Source: an uncultured Eubacteriales bacterium (GTDB taxonomy: Bacteria; Bacillota; Clostridia; Christensenellales; Aristaeellaceae). Taken from it: a DNA stretch of 64,000 bases. Position 1 is the stretch's first letter, and each line of letters starts with the position of its first letter. The stretch spans positions 1,409 to 65,408 of the forward strand of contig CACYTF010000003.1 of NCBI GenBank assembly GCA_902777335.1, written 5' to 3'. A model generated the notes under the pieces. The model did not search any database and was not told the origin of the DNA. It saw only the letters and a list, made by a program, of their open reading frames with translations. The translations under genes and the position numbers were made by a program. Below are positions 43,643 to 51,050 of this stretch, piece after piece.

Positions 43643-44578
43643 TCACCAGGCGTCGCTGTCGTCGCCGGGGATGACCTTTTCCATCGCGGCGATGGCGCAT
43701 TCGATCATGCTGTCGTCGGGCTCGCGGGTGGTGATGTGCTGCAGCCACTTGCCGGGGGCGGAGATCACGCGGGTGAACAGGTTGTCGGCGCGGCCGGCCA
43801 GCTTGATCAGCTCATAGCCCACGCCCACCACCACCGGGAAGGTCAGCAGCTTCAGCCCCGTGCGCAGCACCAGGTTGTCCACGCGGATGAACATGGACAC
43901 GACGATGCCCACGATCAGCATCAGCATCATGAACGACGTGCCGCAGCGGGGGTGGAAGCGCACCTGGGGGCGCACGTTTTCCACCGTCAGCGGCAGGCCC
44001 TTCTCGTAGCAGAATATGGTCTTGTGCTCGGCGCCGTGGTACATGTAGGTGCGCCGGATGTCCTTCATCAGCGAGGTGGCCCACACGTACGCCACGAACA
44101 GCAGTATGCGCATCACGCCTTCGAAGCAGGCCCGAAGCGTGTAGTTCTGGGCGACGGCGGGGGCGGAGAAGGTGATCCACTTCCAGATCTGCATGGGCAG
44201 GTACACGAACAGCCCCAGGCCCAGCGCTATGGCCAGCACCGAGGCGACGGGCATCAGCAGCTTTTCAAACAGCCGGTCCCACAGGCCGGGCTTTTTGCCC
44301 TTCTTCTTTTCGTTCTCCTCGTCCTCCAGGCCCGAGAGCTCCGCCGAGCGCATCAGGCACTTGTAGCCGAAGGACAGCGAGTCGATCATGTTGAATATGC
44401 CCCGTATGAAGGGCAGCTTGAAAAACTTGGCCCGGTTCTGGCCCTTGGTGGGGTACTCCTCCAGTGTGATTTCCTTGGTCTTATCGTTGCGCACCGCCAT
44501 CGCCGTGACCTTTGGGCCCCGCATCATGATGCCCTCGATCAGCGCCTGACCGCCAATGCTCGTCTTCTTTGCCGCCAT
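43643..44578 (-). CDS. DUF1385 membrane protein
   Basis: 311 residues. The N-terminus SIGGQALIEGIMMRGP and the segment YHGAEHKTIFCYE are the DUF1385 hallmarks, with RFHPRCGTSFM after them. About four membrane helices. The family is conserved in Clostridia, often near prmC/prfA, and its role is not established (the His/Glu/Cys-rich motifs suggest a membrane metalloenzyme). First gene of a three-gene operon; 15 bp separate it from the LtaS-like gene. Confidence 0.9.
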   Translation of the reverse strand: MAAKKTSIGGQALIEGIMMRGPKVTAMAVRNDKTKEITLEEYPTKGQNRAKFFKLPFIRGIFNMIDSLSFGYKCLMRSAELSGLEDEENEKKKGKKPGLWDRLFEKLLMPVASVLAIALGLGLFVYLPMQIWKWITFSAPAVAQNYTLRACFEGVMRILLFVAYVWATSLMKDIRRTYMYHGAEHKTIFCYEKGLPLTVENVRPQVRFHPRCGTSFMMLMLIVGIVVSMFIRVDNLVLRTGLKLLTFPVVVGVGYELIKLAGRADNLFTRVISAPGKWLQHITTREPDDSMIECAIAAMEKVIPGDDSDAW

Positions 44579-44628
44579 ATCTCATTTTCCTTTCCGCGCC
44601 GGCTGCAGCCGGACACTCAACCTATTAT

Positions 44629-44656
44629 ATTATACACGCCCGCGGACGCTTGTCAA
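44629..44656 (-). promoter_or_regulatory. promoter of the DUF1385-LtaS-HD operon
   Basis: On the minus strand TTGACA (44651-44656), 16-bp spacer, TATAAT (44629-44634). Confidence 0.75.
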
Positions 44657-44923
44657 ATCACAGAATAAGGTGGTTATGTCAATTGATTATGAATACATTT
44701 GGAATTTGGCAGGGAAACCAGGTCATCGAGGGCGTGAAGGATGCCGCCGGCCTGCCGGGCAGGCGTAAGGGCCTGTTCGGGAAGCAAGCGCCCCCCTCAT
44801 TTCGACAAACGCCTCATTTTCGCCGGATTGCGCGCGAAAGGGGGGGCGCTTTTTTTCCAAAACGACGAAACAAAATAACAGAAACGGCGCGCAAACAGAG
44901 CCGGAATGAACGATGGACGGTGC
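44657..44923 (+). other. gap with an orphan plus-strand terminator
   Basis: Between divergent promoters. A strong hairpin (AGCGCCCCCC, about 44788-44797, against GGGGGGCGCT, 44841-44850) is followed by seven Ts, a rho-independent terminator for the plus strand. No plus-strand gene lies before it: only a 30-codon frame at 44677-44769 (ATG behind AAGGTGG at short spacing) whose product I do not recognise. It could end a small RNA or a very small gene. Confidence 0.5.
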
Positions 44924-44929
44924 TATAAT
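44924..44929 (+). promoter_or_regulatory. extended -10 promoter of the antiporter gene
   Basis: TATAAT preceded by TGC, about 35 bp before the start codon; no clear -35. Confidence 0.5.
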
Positions 44930-44962
44930 CCCAAGGACAAAACGGAAAGGTTCTGAAATCGC

Positions 44963-46267
44963 ATGACATCTCTGTTGCCGGTGGCATTCGCGCTGTTCGC
45001 GGGATTGATCATGACCCGCGTGTTCAAAAAGCTGAATCTGAAATTTCCCGACGTGACGGCGTTTCTGATCGCCGGCGTGCTGGTGGGGCCCTTTGCGCTG
45101 GGCGCGCTGAAGGTGCCCGGGCTGGGCTTTACCTCGATGGAGGCGCTGGATCAGGTCGGCGCATTTTCCACGGTGGCGCTGGGCTTCATCGCCTTTGATA
45201 TCGGCAATGAATTCCGCTTGGGCCAGCTGAAGCAGACGGGCAAGACCGCCACGGTGATCGGCATCGTGCAGGCCGTGCTGGCCGCGCTGCTGGTGGACGC
45301 GGCGCTGATCGCGCTGCACTTCGTGCTGGGCGGCGACGCGCTGCCACTGCCGGTGGCCATCACGCTGGGCGCGATCGCCTCGGCCACCGCGCCGGCGGCG
45401 ACGCTGATGGTCGTGCGCCAGTACAAGGCCAAGGGGCCGCTGACCGACCTGCTGCTGCCCATCGTCGCCCTGGACGACGCCGTGGGGCTGGTGGTGTTCG
45501 CCGTGTCGCTGGGGGTGGCCCAGGCCATGCAGGGCGGCGCGCTGAACGCGGTGTCCGTCATCGTGAACCCGATGCTGGAGATCGTGTGCTCGCTGATCCT
45601 CGGCGCGCTGATGGGCGCGCTGCTGACGCGGCTGGAAAAGCTGTTCTTCTCCAACAAGAACCGCCTGTCGCTGACCATCGCCTTTGTGGTGATGACCATC
45701 GCGCTGTCGTCGCTGACGTTCTCGCTGGGCGGCGGCGTGCGCGTCGAATTCTCCTCGCTGCTGGTGTGCATGATGCTGGGCACCATGTTCTGCAACCTCA
45801 GCGAGTACTCGGTGGACATCATGAACCGCTCCGAGCAGTGGACCGCCCCGCTGTACGCGGTGTTCTTCGTGATCTCCGGCGCGCAGCTGGACCTGGGCGT
45901 GTTCCGCTATCCCGCGGTGCTGCTGATCGGCGCGGTGTACATATTGGTGCGCTGCGCCGGAAAGTACCTGGGCGCGTGGGGCGGCTGCTGGGCCATGAAG
46001 GTCGGGCCGAAGGTGCGCAAATACCTGGGCGTCACGCTGTTTCCCCAGGCCGGCGTGGCCCTGGGCATGGTGATCACCGCCCAGACCCTGGGCCAGAGCT
46101 GCGGCGCGCTGGTGCGCAACATCGTGCTGTTCAGCGTGCTGGTGTACGAGCTGGTGGGGCCGCTGCTCACCAAGCAGGCCCTGATGGCCGCCGGCGAGAT
46201 CGAGACCAAGGCCAGCGACGAACAGCACCGCGCGCGCTTCAAGAAGAAGGCCGCGGTGGGGGCGTGA
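44963..46267 (+). CDS. cation/proton antiporter, CPA2-like
   Basis: 434 residues with 11-12 membrane helices over the whole length. VALGFIAFDIGNEF, ASATAPAATLMVV and LPIVALDDAVGLVVF (with the DD pair in the membrane) match the Na+/H+ exchanger fold of the CPA2/KefB group. No TrkA-N domain is attached. The likely ion is Na+ or K+ against H+; not decidable from sequence. GGAAAGG site upstream. Monocistronic, ended by a bidirectional terminator. Confidence 0.88.
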   Translation: MTSLLPVAFALFAGLIMTRVFKKLNLKFPDVTAFLIAGVLVGPFALGALKVPGLGFTSMEALDQVGAFSTVALGFIAFDIGNEFRLGQLKQTGKTATVIGIVQAVLAALLVDAALIALHFVLGGDALPLPVAITLGAIASATAPAATLMVVRQYKAKGPLTDLLLPIVALDDAVGLVVFAVSLGVAQAMQGGALNAVSVIVNPMLEIVCSLILGALMGALLTRLEKLFFSNKNRLSLTIAFVVMTIALSSLTFSLGGGVRVEFSSLLVCMMLGTMFCNLSEYSVDIMNRSEQWTAPLYAVFFVISGAQLDLGVFRYPAVLLIGAVYILVRCAGKYLGAWGGCWAMKVGPKVRKYLGVTLFPQAGVALGMVITAQTLGQSCGALVRNIVLFSVLVYELVGPLLTKQALMAAGEIETKASDEQHRARFKKKAAVGA

Positions 46268-46315
46268 GGGGATAGGCCGCTCCACGGCGGGACCTGCGGA
46301 TGCGCATAAAACGGA

Positions 46316-46352
46316 AAAGGATGAGGACTCCGTGCGGGGATCCTCATCCTTT
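46316..46352. terminator. bidirectional terminator between antiporter and acyltransferase
   Basis: AAAGGATGAGGA (46316-46327) and its exact complement (46341-46352). It overlaps the stop codon of the convergent acyltransferase gene. Confidence 0.75.
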
Positions 46353-47540
46353 GTCGTTCCGTGCGGGTTCCAGCTTTTGCCGGCCCCACCGGGCGCAGGG
46401 CTTTTCCACCAGGTAGGTGAGCAGCAGCGACAGCGACAGCGCGGCGGCGAAGCAGAGCAGCGTGTAGTGCAGCTGCCAGGGCATTTCGCTGACCCGGTTG
46501 GGGTCCGCCTCGGCCAGGTAGGGGGGAATGCGCCACAGCTTCAGCCGCACGGCCAGCCACTGGTGCCACATGTAGAAGTTGAAGGTGAGCCCGGAGAGAA
46601 AGCGCACCGGGCGGTTGGACAGCAGCGCGCGGACCGGCGCGAAGCTGAGGCTGCCCCCCGCCAGGAACAGCGCCCCGCAGGCGGTGAGCGCGAACCGGTG
46701 GTCCATCTGGCCCAGGTGCATCAGCGCGTAGTCGCCGATGGCGGCCTGCACCCGCAGGACGCGCAGCACGCCCCACACCCCCGCCGCGGCGGCGACGGTG
46801 CCCAGCGCGGCGATCAGCGCCCGATGGTCCTTGCGCCGGGCCAGCTTCGCGTACAGGTGGGCCGCCAGCATGCCGTTGGCGTACACGTCCAGCATGTTGG
46901 GCAGGCGGTTGAAGAACATCGTGTTGTCCGTCAGCTGTCGGGTCCACAGCCGCTGGAAGCACAGCGCGACGCCCACCATCGCCCCGTAGCAGACCAGCGG
47001 CCGCTTCCTGAACACCGGCGCCAGCGCGGGCAGCAGCAGGTAGAACTGCACCTCCACCGCCAGCGTCCACAGCACGCCGTTCAGCCGGGTGCCCAGATAG
47101 GACAGGTGGAACAGGTTGTGGGTGAAGGTGAGGTGGGCCGCCAGGTCCTGCGCCAGGGTGCCCAGCCGGGTCGGGCCGTCGGCGATCAGCGTGAATATCA
47201 GCATCACCAGCAGGCACAGCCAGTAGCTGGGCAGTATCCGCAGCGCCCGGCGCTGGTAGAACCGCTTCGCGTCGCTCTCCCTGCCGTTGGCGTAGGGCAG
47301 GTACAGCAGAAAGCCGCTGAGCAGCAGCATCAGGTCCACGAACATGTAGCCCGCGCGCACATAGGGCGCGAAGTTCAGGCGAATGGGCCCGACCTCAAGC
47401 GACGGGTTCAGCCACGACTGCTGCCAGATGTGGTACCACCCGATCATGAACGCGCACAGCACCCGCGACATGTCCGCCGCCGCCGCGTGTTCCCGCGGCG
47501 CGGGGGACAGCGGTCGATCCAAAAAAGCCGGCCTCTTCAT
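46344..47540 (-). CDS. acyltransferase family 3 (OafA-type) membrane protein
   Basis: 398 residues with about ten membrane helices. RVLCAFMIGWYHIWQ has the conserved His early in the family, RRALRILPSYWLCL the R-R-x-x-R-I-x-P-x-Y signature, and NGVLWTLAVEVQFYLLLP the W-T-L-x-x-E motif. These enzymes acetylate or otherwise acylate envelope polysaccharides or lipids from the cytoplasmic side. Start at 47540 follows GGGAGGG; a frame reaching to 47900 passes through the palindromic repeat and the rpmH promoter and is not used. Confidence 0.9.
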   Translation of the reverse strand: MKRPAFLDRPLSPAPREHAAAADMSRVLCAFMIGWYHIWQQSWLNPSLEVGPIRLNFAPYVRAGYMFVDLMLLLSGFLLYLPYANGRESDAKRFYQRRALRILPSYWLCLLVMLIFTLIADGPTRLGTLAQDLAAHLTFTHNLFHLSYLGTRLNGVLWTLAVEVQFYLLLPALAPVFRKRPLVCYGAMVGVALCFQRLWTRQLTDNTMFFNRLPNMLDVYANGMLAAHLYAKLARRKDHRALIAALGTVAAAAGVWGVLRVLRVQAAIGDYALMHLGQMDHRFALTACGALFLAGGSLSFAPVRALLSNRPVRFLSGLTFNFYMWHQWLAVRLKLWRIPPYLAEADPNRVSEMPWQLHYTLLCFAAALSLSLLLTYLVEKPCARWGRQKLEPARNDKG

Positions 47541-47611
47541 ACGCCCTCCCGAGACGATGGTGTTTATACCATTATAGCAGAATGGCGGCCGGGAGGGAAG
47601 CGGGAATTCGC

Positions 47612-47672
47612 CCAAAATCAGGGGGACGGTTCTCTGTGTCATTGACACAGAGAACCGTCCCCCTGATTTTGG
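47612..47672. repeat. 29-bp perfect palindrome, GGGGACGGTT family
   Basis: Left arm 47612-47640 (begins CCAAAATCAGGGGGACGGTT, ends CTCTGTGTC), 3-base loop ATT, right arm 47644-47672 exactly complementary. The longest uninterrupted member of the family in the window. Confidence 0.95.
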
Positions 47673-47733
47673 AGGCGGCCGGCAGATGTCCGACAGCCAC
47701 CGAATCTGCCCAGATATTTTCACATAACGCATC

Positions 47734-47762
47734 TTGACAGCCCCTGGGAAATCACTTATACT
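47734..47762 (+). promoter_or_regulatory. promoter of rpmH-rnpA
   Basis: TTGACA (47734-47739), 17-bp spacer, TATACT (47757-47762); strong sigma-A promoter 88 bp before rpmH. Confidence 0.8.
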
Positions 47763-47849
47763 GATAAGGCTGTTATTTTGGCATGGTTCGCCGTGACGAA
47801 ACCGTCGGCGCGGCGAATGTGACATATTAATTTGTAAGGAGTGTTCCAA

Positions 47850-47987
47850 ATGTCTGTCCGTACCTATCAGCCCAAGAAGCGTCAGAGGAGCAAGGTTCAT
47901 GGCTTCCGCGCGCGCATGAAGACCCGCGCCGGCCGCAACGTACTGAAGGCCCGCCGCGCCCGCGGCCGCAAGGTCCTGTCCGCGTAA
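47850..47987 (+). CDS. rpmH: 50S ribosomal protein L34
   Basis: 45 residues ([20 protein letters not shown] at the start, ending GRKVLSA), very basic, with the typical L34 pattern of [17 protein letters not shown]. AAGGAG lies 8-9 bases before the ATG. Opens the conserved rpmH-rnpA-yidD-yidC-jag order. dnaA, which often lies upstream, is absent here; the upstream neighbour is a repeat and an acyltransferase gene. Confidence 0.97.
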   Translation: MSVRTYQPKKRQRSKVHGFRARMKTRAGRNVLKARRARGRKVLSA

Positions 47988-47995
47988 CGGGGCCC

Positions 47996-48370
47996 ATGGA
48001 GGGAAAGCGCGAGGGCGTTCGGGGCGACGAGTCGTTCGGGCGCCGATACCGGCTGGGCAACAACCGCAACTATCGCTATGTGTACCGCCGGGGGAAGTCC
48101 TATCCCTCCCGAAACCTGGTATTGATCCACCTGAAGGGGCGGGAGCTGAAGATCGGCTTTTCCGTATCCGGCAAGGTGGGCAACGCCGTAACGCGCAACC
48201 GCGTCAGGCGCTGCCTGCGGGAGGATGTGCGGCGGCTGCGCCGGCAGATGAAATGCGGCAGGTACGTGTTCATCGCCAGGCCGTCCGCCAGCCAGACGCC
48301 GCACGAGGCGCTGACACGGGAGCTGCGCAAGCTGCTTGACCGCGCGAACCTGTTGAAGGAAGAGGCTTGA
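47996..48370 (+). CDS. rnpA: ribonuclease P protein component
   Basis: 124 residues. RNR motif region GNAVTRNRVRRCLRE is clear, with the FxxVYRRGKS segment upstream. It assists the RNase P RNA in 5' maturation of tRNAs. Starts 8 bp after rpmH. The first 15 residues or so (GKREGVRGDES) are not conserved in the family, so a start further in is possible. Confidence 0.95.
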   Translation: MEGKREGVRGDESFGRRYRLGNNRNYRYVYRRGKSYPSRNLVLIHLKGRELKIGFSVSGKVGNAVTRNRVRRCLREDVRRLRRQMKCGRYVFIARPSASQTPHEALTRELRKLLDRANLLKEEA

Positions 48371-48406
48371 GGCCGCGCCGAAAGGCCGGCCGGCGAGGAT
48401 ATGCCG

Positions 48407-48637
48407 ATGCGCCGTCTGCGTGATGTGCCGAAGCGCGTGTTGCTTTGGCTGATTCGTTTCTATCGCGTGAGCATATCGCCCCTGCACCCCGCGTGCTGCC
48501 GGTTCACGCCGACCTGCTCGCAATACGCGCTGGAGGCCGTCGAGAAATACGGCGCCGTCAGGGGAGGTTATCTGGCCCTGCGCCGGATATTGCGATGCCA
48601 TCCGTTCCACAAGGGCGGATATGATCCTGTTCCGTGA
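48407..48637 (+). CDS. yidD: membrane protein insertion efficiency factor YidD
   Basis: 76 residues. [33 protein letters not shown] and [13 protein letters not shown] are the conserved parts of YidD, a small membrane-associated protein that aids the YidC/Sec insertase. ATG 48407 is preferred over 48401 because GAGG lies 9 bases before it. Confidence 0.93.
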   Translation: MRRLRDVPKRVLLWLIRFYRVSISPLHPACCRFTPTCSQYALEAVEKYGAVRGGYLALRRILRCHPFHKGGYDPVP

Positions 48638-48725
48638 CCGGGAATGCTCCGCAGCCAGTGCGATGTGCGGCGGGGCATTTCTGTAGCGCGCGCGGGATCG
48701 ACATCTGTGATTTGGAGGATATACC

Positions 48726-49724
48726 ATGACGGCTTTTTTCGTCAATTTGCTGACCTGGATCAACGGCGTGGTGGGCAACTACGGCTGGTCCATCGTGCTG
48801 TTCACGCTGCTGATCCGCATCGTGCTGCTGCCCCTTGACATCAAGAGCAAGAAGAGCATGCGGGCGATGAGCAAGATCCAGCCCAAGCTGCAGGCGCTTC
48901 AGAAGAAGTACGCCAACGACAAGGAAAAGCTGAACCAGAAGACCATGGAGCTCTACCGCAAGGAGCACGTCAGCCCCACCGCGGGCTGCCTGCCCATGCT
49001 GATCTCCCTGCCGATTCTGTGGATCATGTTCTCGGCCATGCGCACGCTGGGCAACGAATACACGATCAAGATGCTGCTGGACATGAAGAACACCGGCAGC
49101 ATCCCCGCCCTGCAGAGCTGGCTGTGGATCAAGAACGTGTTCCAGCCGGATTCCTTTGCCGCCACGATACTGCCCGCCGTGGGCAGCGATCTGAGGATGA
49201 TCACGGCGGTGAAGAGCTCGGCCGTGCTGACGGCGGAGAACATCGAGGCGGTGAAGCTGTATCTGCAGTCCGCCGAGTACTCCAAGCTGGCGGCCCAGCT
49301 GGCCCCGGCCAGCGCGTTCAACGTGCAGCAGATCCACTTCCTGTTCATCAATTCCACGCTGACGATCCCCAATTCCATCGCCAACCTCTTCAAGTATGGC
49401 AACGGCCTGTTCATACTGCCCATCCTGGCGGGCGCCAGCCAGTTCCTGATGACCAAGCTCATGAACGGCAAGCAGACCGAAGAGCAGAAGGCCCTGCAGG
49501 CAGAGCAGCAGGCCAACCAGAGCAACCCGATGAACAGCCCCGTGATGAAGTGGTTCTTCCCGATCTTCTCGGTCTGGATCTGCGCCACTTCCAACGCCGC
49601 GTTCTCCATCTACTGGATGGCGGCGAACGTGATCCAGATTGTGCAGCAGATGGCCGTGAACTGGTACTTTGACCGCCAGGATGCCAAGGCCGCGGAACAG
49701 GCTGCGCAGAACTCCGACATTTGA
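48726..49724 (+). CDS. yidC: YidC/Oxa1 family membrane insertase
   Basis: 332 residues. Short Gram-positive-type YidC without the large periplasmic domain: WSIVLFTLLIRIVLLPLDIK, the conserved cytoplasmic hairpin with basic residues (MSKIQPKLQALQKKY), GCLPMLISLPILWIMF and a final AFSIYWMAANVIQIVQQM. It has no obvious lipobox at the N-terminus. Inserts membrane proteins with or without SecYEG. A second YidC-like domain in the window is the one fused to a sulfatase at 23125. Confidence 0.94.
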   Translation: MTAFFVNLLTWINGVVGNYGWSIVLFTLLIRIVLLPLDIKSKKSMRAMSKIQPKLQALQKKYANDKEKLNQKTMELYRKEHVSPTAGCLPMLISLPILWIMFSAMRTLGNEYTIKMLLDMKNTGSIPALQSWLWIKNVFQPDSFAATILPAVGSDLRMITAVKSSAVLTAENIEAVKLYLQSAEYSKLAAQLAPASAFNVQQIHFLFINSTLTIPNSIANLFKYGNGLFILPILAGASQFLMTKLMNGKQTEEQKALQAEQQANQSNPMNSPVMKWFFPIFSVWICATSNAAFSIYWMAANVIQIVQQMAVNWYFDRQDAKAAEQAAQNSDI

Positions 49725-49749
49725 TTACTGCATAAGGAGGCAACGTGCC

Positions 49750-50703
49750 TTGAAATCCATTGAAGCGAGTGGCAAGACGGTAAAGGATGCCATCCGAAGC
49801 GGCCTGGCCGAGCTGGGCTGCGACTCCGATGACGTCGATATTCAGGTCATAGAAATGGGAAGCCCCGGGCTGTTCGGCATGTTCGGCAAGCCCGCGAAGG
49901 TCAAGCTGACGGTGAAGGCCGAAGACCCCGCGCTGGACATCGAAATGCCGGTGCTGAGCCTGGACGCCGCCGGCGGCAAGAAGCCGAAGGCCGAGAAGCG
50001 CAAGGCCGAAAAGCCCGCCCCCAAGGCCGAGAAGCCCGTGGAGAAGGTCGAAAAGGTCGAGACCGCCGAAGACGCGGCCCCGGTCGAGGAAGCCCCCAAG
50101 CCCGAGAAGAAGTCCCGCAGCCGCAGGCGCCGCAAGGGCGGCGGCGGCGAAAACGCCGGCGAGGCGCAGCCCCGTGAAGAGGCCGAGGAGCCCAGCGTGG
50201 TGCTGGCCCCCGTGCTGGAGCACGAGCCCTTCGTGCCCACCCCCGAGGAGGAGCAGTCCGACGAGGCCAAGCGCGCCAGGGAATTCCTGGCCGGGCTGAC
50301 CCAGCGCATGGGCGTACCGGTCGAGATCCAGCTGCAGCAGACCGACGAACAGCTGCGCATGCAGATGGCCGGCGAGGGCATGAGCCTTCTGATCGGCCGC
50401 CGGGGCGAGACCCTGGACGCGCTGCAGTACCTGACCAGCCTGAACATCAACCGGGGCCGCGACGAGTACCTGCGCGTGAACATCGATACCGAGAACTACC
50501 GCGCCAAGCGCGAAGAGGCCCTGCGCAAGCTGGCCGTGCGCATGGCGGGCCGCGCCAAGAAGAGCGGCCGCCGCGTGACGCTGGAGCCCATGAACCCCTA
50601 CGAGCGCCGTATACTGCACTCCGCTCTGCAGAACGACCCCGACGTCACCACCCATTCCGAGGGCGAAGAGCCCTACCGCCGCGTGATCATCACGCTGAAG
50701 TGA
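49750..50703 (+). CDS. jag: Jag/KhpB RNA-binding protein
   Basis: 317 residues. Jag_N domain (about 1-50, KSIEASGKTVKDAIRSGLAE), a long Lys/Glu/Ala/Pro-rich linker (about 75-175), a KH domain (GEGMSLLIGRRGETLDALQY, with RRGE in the GXXG loop place) and a C-terminal R3H domain (RVTLEPMNPYERRILHSALQ). In other Bacillota KhpB pairs with KhpA and affects cell elongation and division. TTG start at 49750 behind AAGGAGG at 9 bases. It ends the rpmH-jag block. Confidence 0.92.
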   Translation: MKSIEASGKTVKDAIRSGLAELGCDSDDVDIQVIEMGSPGLFGMFGKPAKVKLTVKAEDPALDIEMPVLSLDAAGGKKPKAEKRKAEKPAPKAEKPVEKVEKVETAEDAAPVEEAPKPEKKSRSRRRRKGGGGENAGEAQPREEAEEPSVVLAPVLEHEPFVPTPEEEQSDEAKRAREFLAGLTQRMGVPVEIQLQQTDEQLRMQMAGEGMSLLIGRRGETLDALQYLTSLNINRGRDEYLRVNIDTENYRAKREEALRKLAVRMAGRAKKSGRRVTLEPMNPYERRILHSALQNDPDVTTHSEGEEPYRRVIITLK

Positions 50704-50709
50704 ATCAAG

Positions 50710-50738
50710 AATCCCCGAAGGCACGGCCTTCGGGGATT
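50710..50738 (+). terminator. hairpin after jag
   Basis: 13-bp stem AATCCCCGAAGGC / GCCTTCGGGGATT with a 3-base loop, 7 bp after the jag stop. U-run weak. A short GGGAATA simple repeat (50743-50766) follows. Confidence 0.7.
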
Positions 50739-50772
50739 CTGGGTTAGTAGGGAATAGGGAATAGGGGAACCC

Positions 50773-50801
50773 TTGACATCCCTTCGTCCATGCGCTATAA
50801 T
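50773..50801 (+). promoter_or_regulatory. consensus promoter of the structured RNA
   Basis: TTGACA (50773-50778), exactly 17 bp, TATAAT (50796-50801): the only perfect consensus sigma-A promoter I found in the window. Confidence 0.85.
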
Positions 50802-50807
50802 CAATCC

Positions 50808-50960
50808 AACAGGAGTCCCGACGCGAGCGGGTAAGCCTGTGGAGGTAGTGTTTGGAGTCGGTTCAGTAAAGGGGAACATGGTTTCATGAGCGGGGCGGCG
50901 ACATGACCGCCTGTTTGATGATGCCATGACGCGGTACTGAACGACGCCGGGCTTTTTTTC
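50808..50960 (+). ncRNA. structured RNA candidate, unassigned (possibly 6S-like)
   Basis: About 150 nt between a perfect promoter and a T7 tract (50953-50959). A 5' hairpin (CAGG..CCCG / CGGG..CCTG, 50809-50840) precedes a long stem: GGAGTCGGTTCAGTA (50854-50868) pairs with TACTGAACGACGCC (50935-50948), and an inner hairpin GGCGG/CCGCC sits near its middle (50896-50911). No ORF with a ribosome binding site is present. A long, interrupted hairpin with closing stem and internal loops recalls 6S RNA, but I cannot confirm a family. It could instead be a leader of the MutS2-like gene 90 bp downstream. Confidence 0.6.
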
Positions 50961-51050
50961 TATGCCCTTTTCATACTGCCATCAGCTATTCCGCGCCCCG
51001 TTCCCCGCAGCCTCGTTCATGTCCATCAAATCGAACGAGGGGGATTTCCC

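Noticed and set aside
47541..47850. Chromosome origin next to rpmH
   Set aside because: No dnaA gene and no cluster of DnaA boxes seen; the gap holds a palindrome and the rpmH promoter.
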